From: Desulfocapsa sp.
Lineage (GTDB): Bacteria > Desulfobacterota > Desulfobulbia > Desulfobulbales > Desulfocapsaceae
Reading direction: 5' to 3'
NCBI GenBank assembly: GCA_022712975.1
Contig: JAFLJO010000008.1
Coordinates: forward strand, 1 to 41,056
DNA length: 41,056 nucleotides
Shown here: one piece after another, positions 16,615 to 25,232 of the stretch
Position numbering within the stretch: the first letter of the stretch is position 1
Layout of the letters: every line of letters begins with the position of its first letter
Notes under the pieces: model-generated
Told to the model about the DNA's origin: nothing
Databases searched by the model: none
The model's input: only the letters and a program-made list of their open reading frames with translations
Made by a program: the position numbers and the translations under genes

Positions 16615-19079
16615 AAGCAAATATGAAGCCAATGCAAATTATCAGGAGCAGGAACGACCAGCAGGAATGGCTGCAAAAACCCGGATATAAGATTGATCTG
16701 CACTCCCATACCCACTTCTCCTCAAAGCCTACAAATTATCTGACGAAAAAACTGGCCATTGGTGAGTGCGTCACCGATCCAGAAGAAGCTTACCGGAGTG
16801 CACTGGATATGGGCCTTTCCATGTACACCTGCACAGACCATGACACCATTGAAGGAAACCTGCTGCTGCGCAGCAAAGGATATCACGTCCCGATCTCAGT
16901 AGAAGTGACAGCATCATTCCCTCATAACAACCATAAAAAGCGTTGTAAAATCCATGTGCTGACCTACGAGTTGAATCCAGAAAAAGCAGAAGCCATCTTT
17001 AAAGATATAGGGAAACTGCGCCATAATATTTACGACCTGATACACTATTATGATCAGAACGATATCCTTTATATGGCTGCTCACCCGTTTTATTCAGTAA
17101 ATGACCGGATAACAGTTGATATTTTCGAAAAAATGTTACTTCTCTTTAATCATTTTGAAATAAATGGTTCAAAAGGCGAAAAAACCAATAAGGGGCTTCG
17201 GTTTATTATTCAAAATCTGACTCCTGGGATGCTTGAACACTTAGCAGACAAACACAGCCGGATAATTACAGCTCCCAAGACTGACTGCCACAAAAAACAG
17301 TATTCCAAGGCAGGCCAGGATGCCCATATCAAACGCTACATGGGACGCTCGTTCACCTATAATCCAGATGCTGTTTCCATTAGAGATCTTTTTGAAACAC
17401 ATAGTTCTAAAAATATTGCTGTGGTACGAAATTCTCTCCCTGAGAATTTGAATTTTGTCCTGTACAGTGTGGGGATTGACCATAAGGTTAAAAATAATGA
17501 TAACCTGGAAAAATCCATCGCTCACAATAGACGACTCTCAGCTGTGTTTTCTATGTTAACCAGCAAGCAGCTGCCAACACCTACAATTATAGCAAAATTA
17601 AGTCGCCTGCTGAAACGATTCGTCAGCAGGGAAAAGAATGGCCTGGGCAAACTGGATCAGGATGAGCCCCTCACGTTCCTTTTGCAATCCATACAGAAGA
17701 TTCCCTTCAATGAATTTAAAACAGTAGAGAATAAAAGTATTTCCAAACAGTTTTTTCAACTCATGCAGAAGAGTATTGATGCAGCTGTTTTATCTTTTAT
17801 AAACCAGAAAGCACATACACCGGTGCGCACAATTCTTTTTAATCCATGCCGTACCCTTGGAACCATTCTTGATCTTGAAAAATTAATCCTTCCCTATGGT
17901 ATTTCTGTCAGGATTTTTGATGAAACCCGTTCATTTACAAAAAAAGTCACGAAATCACTCTATCCTAACGGTTCAACGCAGAGCGTACATGTCGCACATT
18001 TTTTTGATACATTTCATGAGATAAACGGCCCTGCCAGATATGCCCAGGAACTTGCAGTCCTCTCTTCAACAAGTGAAATTGATTACAAAATACTTACCTG
18101 TGGAAACCAGACGAGCCAGTTTGGTGAGCACGTATTCCCTACAAATATGTCCTTTACTCCTGAATTGTATACCGCCCAAAAGCTGCAGATTCCTTCACTG
18201 GTTGACGTGATTAATCATTGTTACAAGGAGAATTACACCCACTTTCATGCTGCAACTCCAGGTCCGTTAGGGCTGATGGCCCTTCTTGCTGCCAGGCGCC
18301 TCTTCAAAGTACCTTTCTTTGTCACTCATCATACTGATTTTGCAAAATACCTGGGAAGCTACACACAGGATATCCATGTGGAGGAAACGGTATGGGAGCT
18401 ATTGAAACAATTTTACTCCCAGGCCGATATTGTTTTTGCTCTTTCCTGTGATTCAAAGAACGATCTTATTCATCATGGTATTGATAAAAACAAGATACGT
18501 CTCTTAAGAAGAGGAATAGATACCAAACGCTTCCACCCGCAACGCGCCAAACGTGCAACAGCGGACTTTATGCTGATTACTTCCTGTCGCCTTGCAAAAG
18601 ATAAAGGACTGGAATACCTGATTCCAGCTATAAAAGAGTTATTAGGCAAACGAAAGGACATCTGCTGGAAGTTTATTGGAGATGGTCCTTATAAAGAGAC
18701 CTTCCGCCATGAATTGGATGGTTACAATGTTCTCTTCACCGGATTTCTGACAGGGGATACCTATGTAAAGGCATTGCAGAATGCTGACCTTTTTGTTTTC
18801 CCATCCATTGCTGATACCTTTGGCCAGACCCCCATGGAGGCCCAGGCCTGTGGTGTTCCTGTAATTGTTACCAACAGGGGAGGCCCTAAGGACAATGTCC
18901 TGAATGGAGAAACAGGTCTGGTAGTGGAAGGCAAGAGCAGCAGCGCGCTGTTAAAGGGAATAGAGTCGATACTTGATAAAGATCTTCTTCAGCAAATGGG
19001 ACAAAAAGCACGTGCCAATGTTGCTGAGCGCAGTTTTGAGAATGCGTTTCAGGAATTATGCAAACATTATACACTGTGA
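16611..19079 (+). CDS. PHP-domain / GT4 glycosyltransferase fusion
   Basis: An 822-residue fusion. Residues 28-270 form a PHP metal-dependent phosphoesterase domain with H31-S-H33, D76-H77-D78 (CTDHDT), E98, H115, H158 (AAHPF) and D225-C-H227 as likely metal ligands. From about residue 460 a GT-B fold starts with VAHFFDTFHEINGPARYAQE. It includes HHTDFAKY, GIDTKRFHP, SCRLAKDKGLEYL and the nucleotide-sugar E-x7-E-type region PSIADTFGQTPMEAQACG, typical of GT4 enzymes related to the lipid-dimannosyl transferases. The middle (residues 270-460) is unassigned. It overlaps the radical SAM gene by four bases (ATGA). The predicted job is glycosyl transfer coupled to hydrolysis of a phosphate ester. 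Confidence 0.85.
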   Translation: MKANMKPMQIIRSRNDQQEWLQKPGYKIDLHSHTHFSSKPTNYLTKKLAIGECVTDPEEAYRSALDMGLSMYTCTDHDTIEGNLLLRSKGYHVPISVEVTASFPHNNHKKRCKIHVLTYELNPEKAEAIFKDIGKLRHNIYDLIHYYDQNDILYMAAHPFYSVNDRITVDIFEKMLLLFNHFEINGSKGEKTNKGLRFIIQNLTPGMLEHLADKHSRIITAPKTDCHKKQYSKAGQDAHIKRYMGRSFTYNPDAVSIRDLFETHSSKNIAVVRNSLPENLNFVLYSVGIDHKVKNNDNLEKSIAHNRRLSAVFSMLTSKQLPTPTIIAKLSRLLKRFVSREKNGLGKLDQDEPLTFLLQSIQKIPFNEFKTVENKSISKQFFQLMQKSIDAAVLSFINQKAHTPVRTILFNPCRTLGTILDLEKLILPYGISVRIFDETRSFTKKVTKSLYPNGSTQSVHVAHFFDTFHEINGPARYAQELAVLSSTSEIDYKILTCGNQTSQFGEHVFPTNMSFTPELYTAQKLQIPSLVDVINHCYKENYTHFHAATPGPLGLMALLAARRLFKVPFFVTHHTDFAKYLGSYTQDIHVEETVWELLKQFYSQADIVFALSCDSKNDLIHHGIDKNKIRLLRRGIDTKRFHPQRAKRATADFMLITSCRLAKDKGLEYLIPAIKELLGKRKDICWKFIGDGPYKETFRHELDGYNVLFTGFLTGDTYVKALQNADLFVFPSIADTFGQTPMEAQACGVPVIVTNRGGPKDNVLNGETGLVVEGKSSSALLKGIESILDKDLLQQMGQKARANVAERSFENAFQELCKHYTL

Positions 19080-19124
19080 TTCAATAAACGCAGGTCTATC
19101 TCCTTTTTCTTTATAGGAAAACAA

Positions 19125-20846
19125 ATGGAAATATACTTAATTGACGCCATTGGTCCTTTTTTCCGTAACTATACAAAGCGAAATATCAACTGGTCAAAGA
19201 TTCCCTTTCATTCCTTTTTCGCAAAACCCAGGAAAACTCGTTTGCTCTTCTACACAGTCCGCGCTGATCTCGACCTGTTCTGCAGAAAAGTGAAAAAAGT
19301 TGGATATAACTGCGTCAGTTTTGATGATGTCTCCCATCTTGCCCCCGATCCCTGGATAGAACCGGAAGTCAATCAGGCAATTTGCGGCCTTCAGAAGGAA
19401 TACCGCAAATTATTCACCATCTGCAAACAACATGGCCTGGGAATCTACTTGACCATGGATATCCTCTCCCTTACCCCTGGCGTGCAGGAAAAAATAGGGG
19501 GGCGACGAAAACGTGCAAATCAGTTTCTGAAAAGACAGATTGCAACCATTCTCACAAGCTTTCCCGAAATCACCGGCATTATTTTCCGAATTGGCGAATG
19601 TGACGGCAAAGACGTCAAAGGCATTTTTAAAAGTGAGCTGTTTCTTCGTACTTCAGCCCAAGTCAACCGTATACTTTATGACTTGCTGCCTCTATTTGAA
19701 AAACATCAGAGTCACCTTATCCTGAGAAACTGGACAGTGGGAGCGCATCCAATTGGCGATTTCAACTGGCACAGGGGTACCACAGCCAGAGTGTTGAAGA
19801 ATATACAGAGTCCCTGGTTTATTCTTTCCATGAAATATGGTGAGACAGATTTTTTCCGTTACCTTCCTCTGAACAAACATTTCTTCCGGATTCCGGTGAA
19901 GAAAATCATTGAATTACAGGCTCGACGTGAATATGAGGGCTGTGGTGAATATCCATCTTTTGTCGGCTTTGATTATTACAAATATCAGCAGGAACTACTC
20001 TCAGCTCCCAATATGGTTGGAATAAGCGTCTGGTGTCAAACAGGCGGATGGATGCCCTTTCGACGTCTGTCCTATCTGGAGCCGGAAGCTATCTGGAATG
20101 AGATAAACAGCTTTGTCACATTGAAAATTTTCAAGGAGAACATGACCGTTTCACAGGCTGTAAAGGCGATGGCCAGGGAAATAAACTGTGCACAGCCGGA
20201 AATGCTCCTGGAATTACTCAGTTTAAGTGACCGGGTAGTGAAAGAGCTTCTCTATACGCCAGAGCTGGCTGAGCGAAAACTGTTTTTCCGTAGAGTTCGC
20301 GTCCCCGCTCAGGTTTCGGTCTTTTGGAATAATATTTTTATCAATCATTCGGTTCGAAAGTTGATGCGAGCATTAGTCGGGAATGGAAAAGAATGTGTTG
20401 AGGCTGGATACGATGCATTAACCAGGATCAATCGTATGAAGGAACTGACCAGGGAACTTGGTTTCCGGGTTGAAGATATCGAGTATATGGCAGATACCTT
20501 TGGTCTACTGGCATTGGCCAGGGAATACTACTTTCTTCCCTACAGTGAGGAGGTAAAATATAGGATCAAGATGGCCAAAAAAGAATACAAACGCAAATAT
20601 CCTCGCGGGAGTCGCCCGCGCTACCGGATCAAGACCAACTTCAGCCCTTTCACTATGCACAGTCGTCATCTTCGCTGGCTGCTCTTTATTCTCCTTCGCG
20701 ACAAACGTGGCTATCGGGTGCTGGACCATCTATTGATTCTGCACCTGCTTGCCTATTCCATGCGTTTTCTTTTCTTTCTACGCCCGAAAATCCTGCCTAA
20801 ATTTATCAGGGACAGCGCCATGGGGATAGAAACCATTTTTCGATAA
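19125..20846 (+). CDS. TIM-barrel-like protein, possibly glycoside hydrolase-related
   Basis: A 573-residue cytoplasmic-looking protein with no signal peptide and the ribosome site AGGAAA before the start. The first 350 residues alternate helix and strand like a TIM barrel (VGYNCVSFDDVSHLAPDP, HGLGIYLTMDILSL, ITGIIFRIGECDGKDV, HLILRNWTVG, REYEGCGEYPSFVGFDYYK). The last phrase and the acidic residues recall GH67/GH115-type glucuronidases, but I would not assign an activity. The C-terminal 220 residues are helical and basic, with a hydrophobic stretch near 545-560. It follows the PHP-glycosyltransferase by 45 bases and is presumably cotranscribed. Confidence 0.55.
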   Translation: MEIYLIDAIGPFFRNYTKRNINWSKIPFHSFFAKPRKTRLLFYTVRADLDLFCRKVKKVGYNCVSFDDVSHLAPDPWIEPEVNQAICGLQKEYRKLFTICKQHGLGIYLTMDILSLTPGVQEKIGGRRKRANQFLKRQIATILTSFPEITGIIFRIGECDGKDVKGIFKSELFLRTSAQVNRILYDLLPLFEKHQSHLILRNWTVGAHPIGDFNWHRGTTARVLKNIQSPWFILSMKYGETDFFRYLPLNKHFFRIPVKKIIELQARREYEGCGEYPSFVGFDYYKYQQELLSAPNMVGISVWCQTGGWMPFRRLSYLEPEAIWNEINSFVTLKIFKENMTVSQAVKAMAREINCAQPEMLLELLSLSDRVVKELLYTPELAERKLFFRRVRVPAQVSVFWNNIFINHSVRKLMRALVGNGKECVEAGYDALTRINRMKELTRELGFRVEDIEYMADTFGLLALAREYYFLPYSEEVKYRIKMAKKEYKRKYPRGSRPRYRIKTNFSPFTMHSRHLRWLLFILLRDKRGYRVLDHLLILHLLAYSMRFLFFLRPKILPKFIRDSAMGIETIFR

Positions 20847-21069
20847 CAGAACTTTCCGGCGATGAGAGTGACCTCATTTTATCCCTTTAATCACACCTTC
20901 ACACTATGCCATGATGGGTATATGTCGTAAAAGATATACTAATGAACATGACTGGCTCTCTCCAAAACTCCAGCTACCCATTGATTGGTGCTTTTTCCAC
21001 TCACCTCATTCACAGAGTCTGTGAAAATGGCCATAAGTATTTTACGAAGTCTGGCTACGAGAAGTTATG

Positions 21070-22266
21070 CTATGGAATATCCGGTTTGCGATAATGATTA
21101 AGCAGAAGTATTACACCAACCAAAGTTGTGGAAACAAGAGCCAAACCAACATACACCCCGCCAAAACCAAAGTTTCCTTTAACAAAAGAGACCATATTCA
21201 CACTGAGTGCCCCGACACCAAAAGTCAGGATAAACTTTAGTCCGTAGGCCGAGCTATGCAATTCAGGTGGGCTGAGTCTTGCAACCAGTGTATTTTCCAG
21301 CGGCTGCATACCAAGAAGAAAAAATGAATGAATCATGGCAAAAACAACCAACGGCATATTGGATGTTACCGCCATAGCTAGTACTGCGGGAATAGTAATC
21401 AAATGAAAAAGGAGATAGCCCTTACCAAGATCAACTGACTGCCCCACCCTGCCGCCATAATATTGCCCGGCCATCCCCACCAGATAAATAAATGATGTTA
21501 TGAGCGTGGCAAACACATTGGCTGAACCACCCTGGCCGGCCATTGCCATAAAATTCTGATAAAGATCCTGATTCTGCAGTTCAAAATAGGCGGGTAAGGT
21601 GATGGTGGTGGCGCGGTACACAACCCCGCCAAGCATCATGGCAACCAAAAGAACAAGAAAAGGAACGATTGATTGTTTGGGCTTTAAAGGACTTGCAACT
21701 GCTGTTTTGACAGCGTGACCATTTCGCACAAAATAAAGCAGACCAATTCCACTTATATTAGCAAAACCCAGCACCATATAAACAGCTTCCACTCCCCAAA
21801 AATAATTCACAATTCCTGCTAAAACAGGAGCTGTAGCCAGACCAAGGTTACCAAACATCCCATTATACGCCATACCCTGGCTCGTATTCTCAAACTCTTT
21901 GGCTATCCAGCCAAGTCCCACAGGATGATAAATCCCTGAAAAGATCCCAATACCGGCAAGACAAGCACTAAACACAAAAGGATTACCAACATTTACGGCA
22001 GCAAGAAAACCACACAAACCTGCCCCGACATGAAATAAAAAGAGTAAGGGTTTTGAACCGAAACGATCGGCAAGCAGCCCCCAGGGAAGTGCCGTCACTC
22101 CAAACAGGAGGTACATCCAGAAAGAGAGCGCCAAAACCTGTCCCATATCCATATCCATTTGGACAGTGAGTGGCAAAAGCACAGCCGGAAACACCAGCAT
22201 ATTAAAATGGCTCATAAAATGACCAAAGCAGGTCACTTTGAGTATGGAGCGTTCTTTTGAAGTCAT
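21070..22266 (-). CDS. MFS transporter, copy 2
   Basis: A 398-residue twin of the transporter at 4960, with the same 12-segment layout and the same GLLADRFGSKPLL and GIYHPVGLGW motifs. It differs at roughly 30-35 positions, many in the segment after NISGI (YFVRNGHAVKTA) and near ELQNQDLYQNF. The frame is intact. Conserved core and changed loops suggest it is still under selection or was duplicated some time ago. It lies 20 bases after the broken coaBC; if coupling to coaBC is needed for expression, the amber codon could reduce it. Confidence 0.85.
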   Translation of the reverse strand: MTSKERSILKVTCFGHFMSHFNMLVFPAVLLPLTVQMDMDMGQVLALSFWMYLLFGVTALPWGLLADRFGSKPLLFLFHVGAGLCGFLAAVNVGNPFVFSACLAGIGIFSGIYHPVGLGWIAKEFENTSQGMAYNGMFGNLGLATAPVLAGIVNYFWGVEAVYMVLGFANISGIGLLYFVRNGHAVKTAVASPLKPKQSIVPFLVLLVAMMLGGVVYRATTITLPAYFELQNQDLYQNFMAMAGQGGSANVFATLITSFIYLVGMAGQYYGGRVGQSVDLGKGYLLFHLITIPAVLAMAVTSNMPLVVFAMIHSFFLLGMQPLENTLVARLSPPELHSSAYGLKFILTFGVGALSVNMVSFVKGNFGFGGVYVGLALVSTTLVGVILLLNHYRKPDIP

Positions 22267-22286
22267 CCTTAGAATGAAGAGGGTCC

Positions 22287-23501
22287 TTAGTCCTTTTTCC
22301 GGGCGAGAAGAGCTACAACTTTATCGAGAATCAGGTTGGCAATTTTTTCTTTACTACTCAGTGGCAGCTCTGTAAAACCCGTGCTATCCAACAGAGTTAC
22401 TTCATTGGTATCTGCCTCAAAGCCACTGTTTTTTCCACTGATATCATTAATGGCGATCAAATCAAGATTCTTTTTAATGAGTTTCTTTTTTCCTGCTGCA
22501 CGGTGGTCACAGCTTTCAGCCGTAAAACCAACCAGAAGATAGCCATGGTTATCTTTGTTTTCACACAACTCTTTCAGAATATCAGGGGTTTGTTTCAATT
22601 TAAGAACAAACTATGCATCTTCTTTTTTAACTTTGTCTGCCCTTATGTGTTCAGGACAGAAATCGCTCACTGCGGCAGCTTTAATAATCACTGACATATC
22701 CTGACAACTTTCCACGACAGTAGAATGCATCTCTTCTGCCGTCTGAATATCAAGTCGTTTCACCCCATGGGGGGTTGGAAGTGATGTCGGCCCGCTAACG
22801 AGCAAAACATCTGCACCTCGCCTCTTTGCAGTCCGAGCCAGTGCGTAGCCCATCTTCCCGGCTGACCGGTTGCTGAGAAATCTTGCAGGATCCAGGGCTT
22901 CCCTAGTGGGACCTGCAGTAATAAGAATCTTTTCACCTTGCAGATCCTGTTCAACAAGAGATGCAAGGAGTTGTTCCCGTACATCATCCCATTCCGGAAG
23001 TCGCCCCGGCCCATCTGTTTTACATGCCATTTGACCGGATACCGGCTCTATTACTTCATGCCCAACCTCTTTTAATAGTTGAATATTTTTTTTCGTTGCA
23101 GGGTTAAGAAGCATTGCACTGTTCATTGCAGGGGCAACAAGAACCTGACACGATGCGGCTAAGACAGTGGTTGTGAGTAAATCATCACCAAAACCATGGG
23201 CGATCCTGGCTATGGTATTGGCTGTTGCTGGGGCAATTAGTACTAAATCTGCTTCACTGCCCAGTTGAATATGAGAAATTGAATGCGCCTCCTCGGCAGC
23301 GAACATGTCCGTCAGCACCGGATTCCCGGATAAAGCAGCAAAGGTCAGTGGCGTGACCAGTCGACAAGCGGATTCAGTCATAACAACTCGTACGTCCGCT
23401 CCTTCTTTGGCAAGGCTACTGACCCAACCGGCAACCTTAAATGCTGCAATGGAACCGGTAACTCCTACAACGATTTTTTCTCCACAAAAGGTATTGCTCA
23501 T
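22287..23501 (-). pseudogene. coaBC: coaBC copy 2, interrupted by an amber codon
   Basis: This copy aligns end to end with the intact CoaBC at 3725 without a frameshift. Codon 297, GAG (Glu) in copy 1, is TAG here at 22611-22613, after KKEDA. The reading frame continues cleanly to the normal stop at 22287, and only about ten other residues differ. Truncation would leave the decarboxylase domain and most of the CoaB nucleotide site but remove the C-terminal part of the ligase (GFTAES, IAINDISG). A decarboxylase-only product of 296 residues is possible. Restart at the internal ATG 22598 would give only a 103-residue tail. The copy is a young pseudogene or a gene reduced to CoaC function. Confidence 0.9.
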
Positions 23502-23530
23502 AGCCCTGGCTCATCTCAAAAAGAAAACTT

Positions 23531-23567
23531 AAAAAAAAAGCATGATCCGCCTACTGCAGATCATGCT
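23531..23567 (-). terminator. Rho-independent terminator after BI-1 copy 2
   Basis: The same stem-loop as in copy 1, read on the minus strand: a 12-bp stem between 23556-23567 and 23539-23550 followed by nine U residues. One arm has changed C to T, but the RNA keeps pairing as U-G, so the stem is preserved. Confidence 0.85.
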
Positions 23568-23592
23568 CATAATAGTCATGTGAATCAAAAAT

Positions 23593-24303
23593 CTAGTTTC
23601 TGCTACCACCAAAGAACCGAAGCAGCATAAGAAAAAGATTTATGAAATCAAGGTACAATGCAAGAGCACCCATGACAGCACCTTTTTGGATTGCACCTTC
23701 ACCCTGTTGCATTATTCCATCTTCGCCTATTTTCTTGATCTTTTGTACATCATAGGCAGTAAGTCCTACAAATATAAAAACACCGATAAGAGAAATTGCC
23801 CAATAGAGAGAAGAACTATTTAGGAATATATTCACCACTGAGGCAATTATAATCCCAATCAGACCCATAAAAAGAAACGATCCCATCCCGGAAAGATCAC
23901 GCTTGGTGACGAGCCCGTAAACAGCCATGGCTCCGAACATTCCTGCGGTGATAAAGAATGTCGCTGCAATAGAAGAACCTGTATAAGCAAGAAACACCAT
24001 GGACAAAGTAAGTCCGTTCAGGGCTGCATAGCCTAGAAATAATCCTGTGGCTGTTCCGGGTTGAATTTTCTCAATTCGGGCAGAAAGATAAAAAACCAGC
24101 CCAAGCTGTCCAATGATAAGAACAATAAACATCGGCCCCTGAACCAGTTGTGCAGCGAGCCCGCTTGATGCTGTGAACCAGGCAATAACACCTGTAAGCC
24201 CTAGCCCTATAGCCATCCAGTTAAAAACTTTTGCCAGAAAAATGGTCGAGGCTTCCTGCCTTGCCTGACTAAGGGTTATTTGTTGATTACTTGCATGTTC
24301 CAT
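23593..24303 (-). CDS. BAX inhibitor-1 / YccA-family membrane protein, copy 2
   Basis: A 236-residue protein nearly identical to the one at 2923. The visible differences are D2E, V4A, a few conservative changes, and a cluster in PMFIVLIIGQLG against SMFWILIIAQLG of copy 1. Seven hydrophobic segments, GLTAYDVQKIKKIG and the YLDFINLFLMLLRFFGG tail are all kept, so it should be functional. The start has GGAG at about nine bases. It is divergent from cooC copy 2 and carries its own terminator. Confidence 0.9.
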   Translation of the reverse strand: MEHASNQQITLSQARQEASTIFLAKVFNWMAIGLGLTGVIAWFTASSGLAAQLVQGPMFIVLIIGQLGLVFYLSARIEKIQPGTATGLFLGYAALNGLTLSMVFLAYTGSSIAATFFITAGMFGAMAVYGLVTKRDLSGMGSFLFMGLIGIIIASVVNIFLNSSSLYWAISLIGVFIFVGLTAYDVQKIKKIGEDGIMQQGEGAIQKGAVMGALALYLDFINLFLMLLRFFGGSRN

Positions 24304-24419
24304 ACTTAAGCTCCAATTTTAGTTTACGCTATATTCAAAATACGTTACATATTCTGCTAGAACATAACCATTGTGGTGCGTCTTGCAAGAAAAACAGCTT
24401 TCCTAAAAGGGAAAAATCG
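24304..24419. promoter_or_regulatory. Divergent promoter region between BI-1 and cooC, copy 2
   Basis: This corresponds to 2809-2922. The half next to the BI-1 gene, with CTCCAATTTTAGTTTACGC, is the most conserved part between copies; the cooC half has more substitutions although the purine-rich ribosome site AAAAGGGAAAAA is retained. No promoter boxes could be assigned with confidence. Confidence 0.4.
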
Positions 24420-25184
24420 ATGAAAATAGCAATCAGTGGAAAAGGCGGGGTTGGAAAAACCACCATCATGGCACTTCTTGCCGGAGAATTTAAAAAGAGT
24501 GGCAAGGATGTGCTTATCATTGATGCAGACCCAAGCCCTCATATGGCTGAGACCCTGGGTGTTAAGAACCCTGAGAAGATCCGTGCCATTGCTGAGATGA
24601 CCACACTCCTGGTTGAACGTTCAGGGAAGACCGAAGGTTCTCCCATGTACAATATAAATCCGGAAGTGAATGATCTCCTTGTTGATTTTATGCACGAGCA
24701 TGATGGAATGAAACTTATGGCGCTTGGTGCTATTCAGACAGGCGATAAGGGCTGTGCCTGCCCTGAAAACAATGTTTTGCGAAGGATGCTGACCAAACTT
24801 CTGCTCTCGGACAATCAAGTTGTGCTGCTTGATATGGAAGCAGGTGTTGAACATCTGGGGCGTGGAACCATTGCAGGTATTGATCATCTTTTAATTGTGG
24901 TGATCCCTTCCAAGTCTTCAATCCGAACTGCGTTAAAAGTACAGAAGCTGGCACAGGATGTCAAAATTCCTACAATCAGCTTTGTCGGGAATCTGGTGAC
25001 AGATGATGCGGATAAAACTTTTCTTGAAACAGGCCTGGGAACTCGCCCGATAGCCTTTTTCAAAGATTCAAAGGAAATCAGAAAAGCAGAGCGTCGGGAA
25101 ACTCCAGTCAACACTCTTGATGATGCGGCAGGAAATGCACCGGGAATACTCATGGATGCTCTCATTCAACACGATCAAGCTTAG
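24420..25184 (+). CDS. cooC: CooC-type nickel-insertion ATPase, copy 2
   Basis: A 254-residue twin of the ATPase at 2050, again with GKGGVGKT at 7-14, DADPSPHMAETLG and the C112-x-C114 pair in GCACPEN. About a dozen residues differ, mostly conservative, and the C-terminus reads IQHDQA where copy 1 reads IQQA. The start at 24420 matches copy 1; upstream in-frame codons lie in the divergent promoter region. It is convergent with the sugar transferase gene. Two copies of an orphan CooC without a CODH nearby are unusual; the partner enzyme would be elsewhere in the genome. Confidence 0.85.
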   Translation: MKIAISGKGGVGKTTIMALLAGEFKKSGKDVLIIDADPSPHMAETLGVKNPEKIRAIAEMTTLLVERSGKTEGSPMYNINPEVNDLLVDFMHEHDGMKLMALGAIQTGDKGCACPENNVLRRMLTKLLLSDNQVVLLDMEAGVEHLGRGTIAGIDHLLIVVIPSKSSIRTALKVQKLAQDVKIPTISFVGNLVTDDADKTFLETGLGTRPIAFFKDSKEIRKAERRETPVNTLDDAAGNAPGILMDALIQHDQA

Positions 25185-25192
25185 GCTCGTAC

Positions 25193-25220
25193 ACGAAATA
25201 CCTTGAACAACTTATTTCGT
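25193..25220. terminator. Hairpin between convergent cooC copy 2 and sugar transferase
   Basis: ACGAAATA at 25193-25200 pairs perfectly with TATTTCGT at 25213-25220 across a 12-base loop. It lies between two convergent stop codons, where a bidirectional terminator would be expected. The stem is AT-rich and there is no long T run, so it is a weak candidate. The whole element is missing in copy 1. Confidence 0.35.
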
Positions 25221-25232
25221 TCCCATTGTTCC

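Noticed and set aside
22611..22613. Amber codon in coaBC copy 2 as a pyrrolysine or read-through codon
   Set aside because: TAG is used as an ordinary stop by other genes in the window (for example BI-1 at 3631 and coaX at 7142), the site is Glu in the intact copy, and no pyl genes are present.
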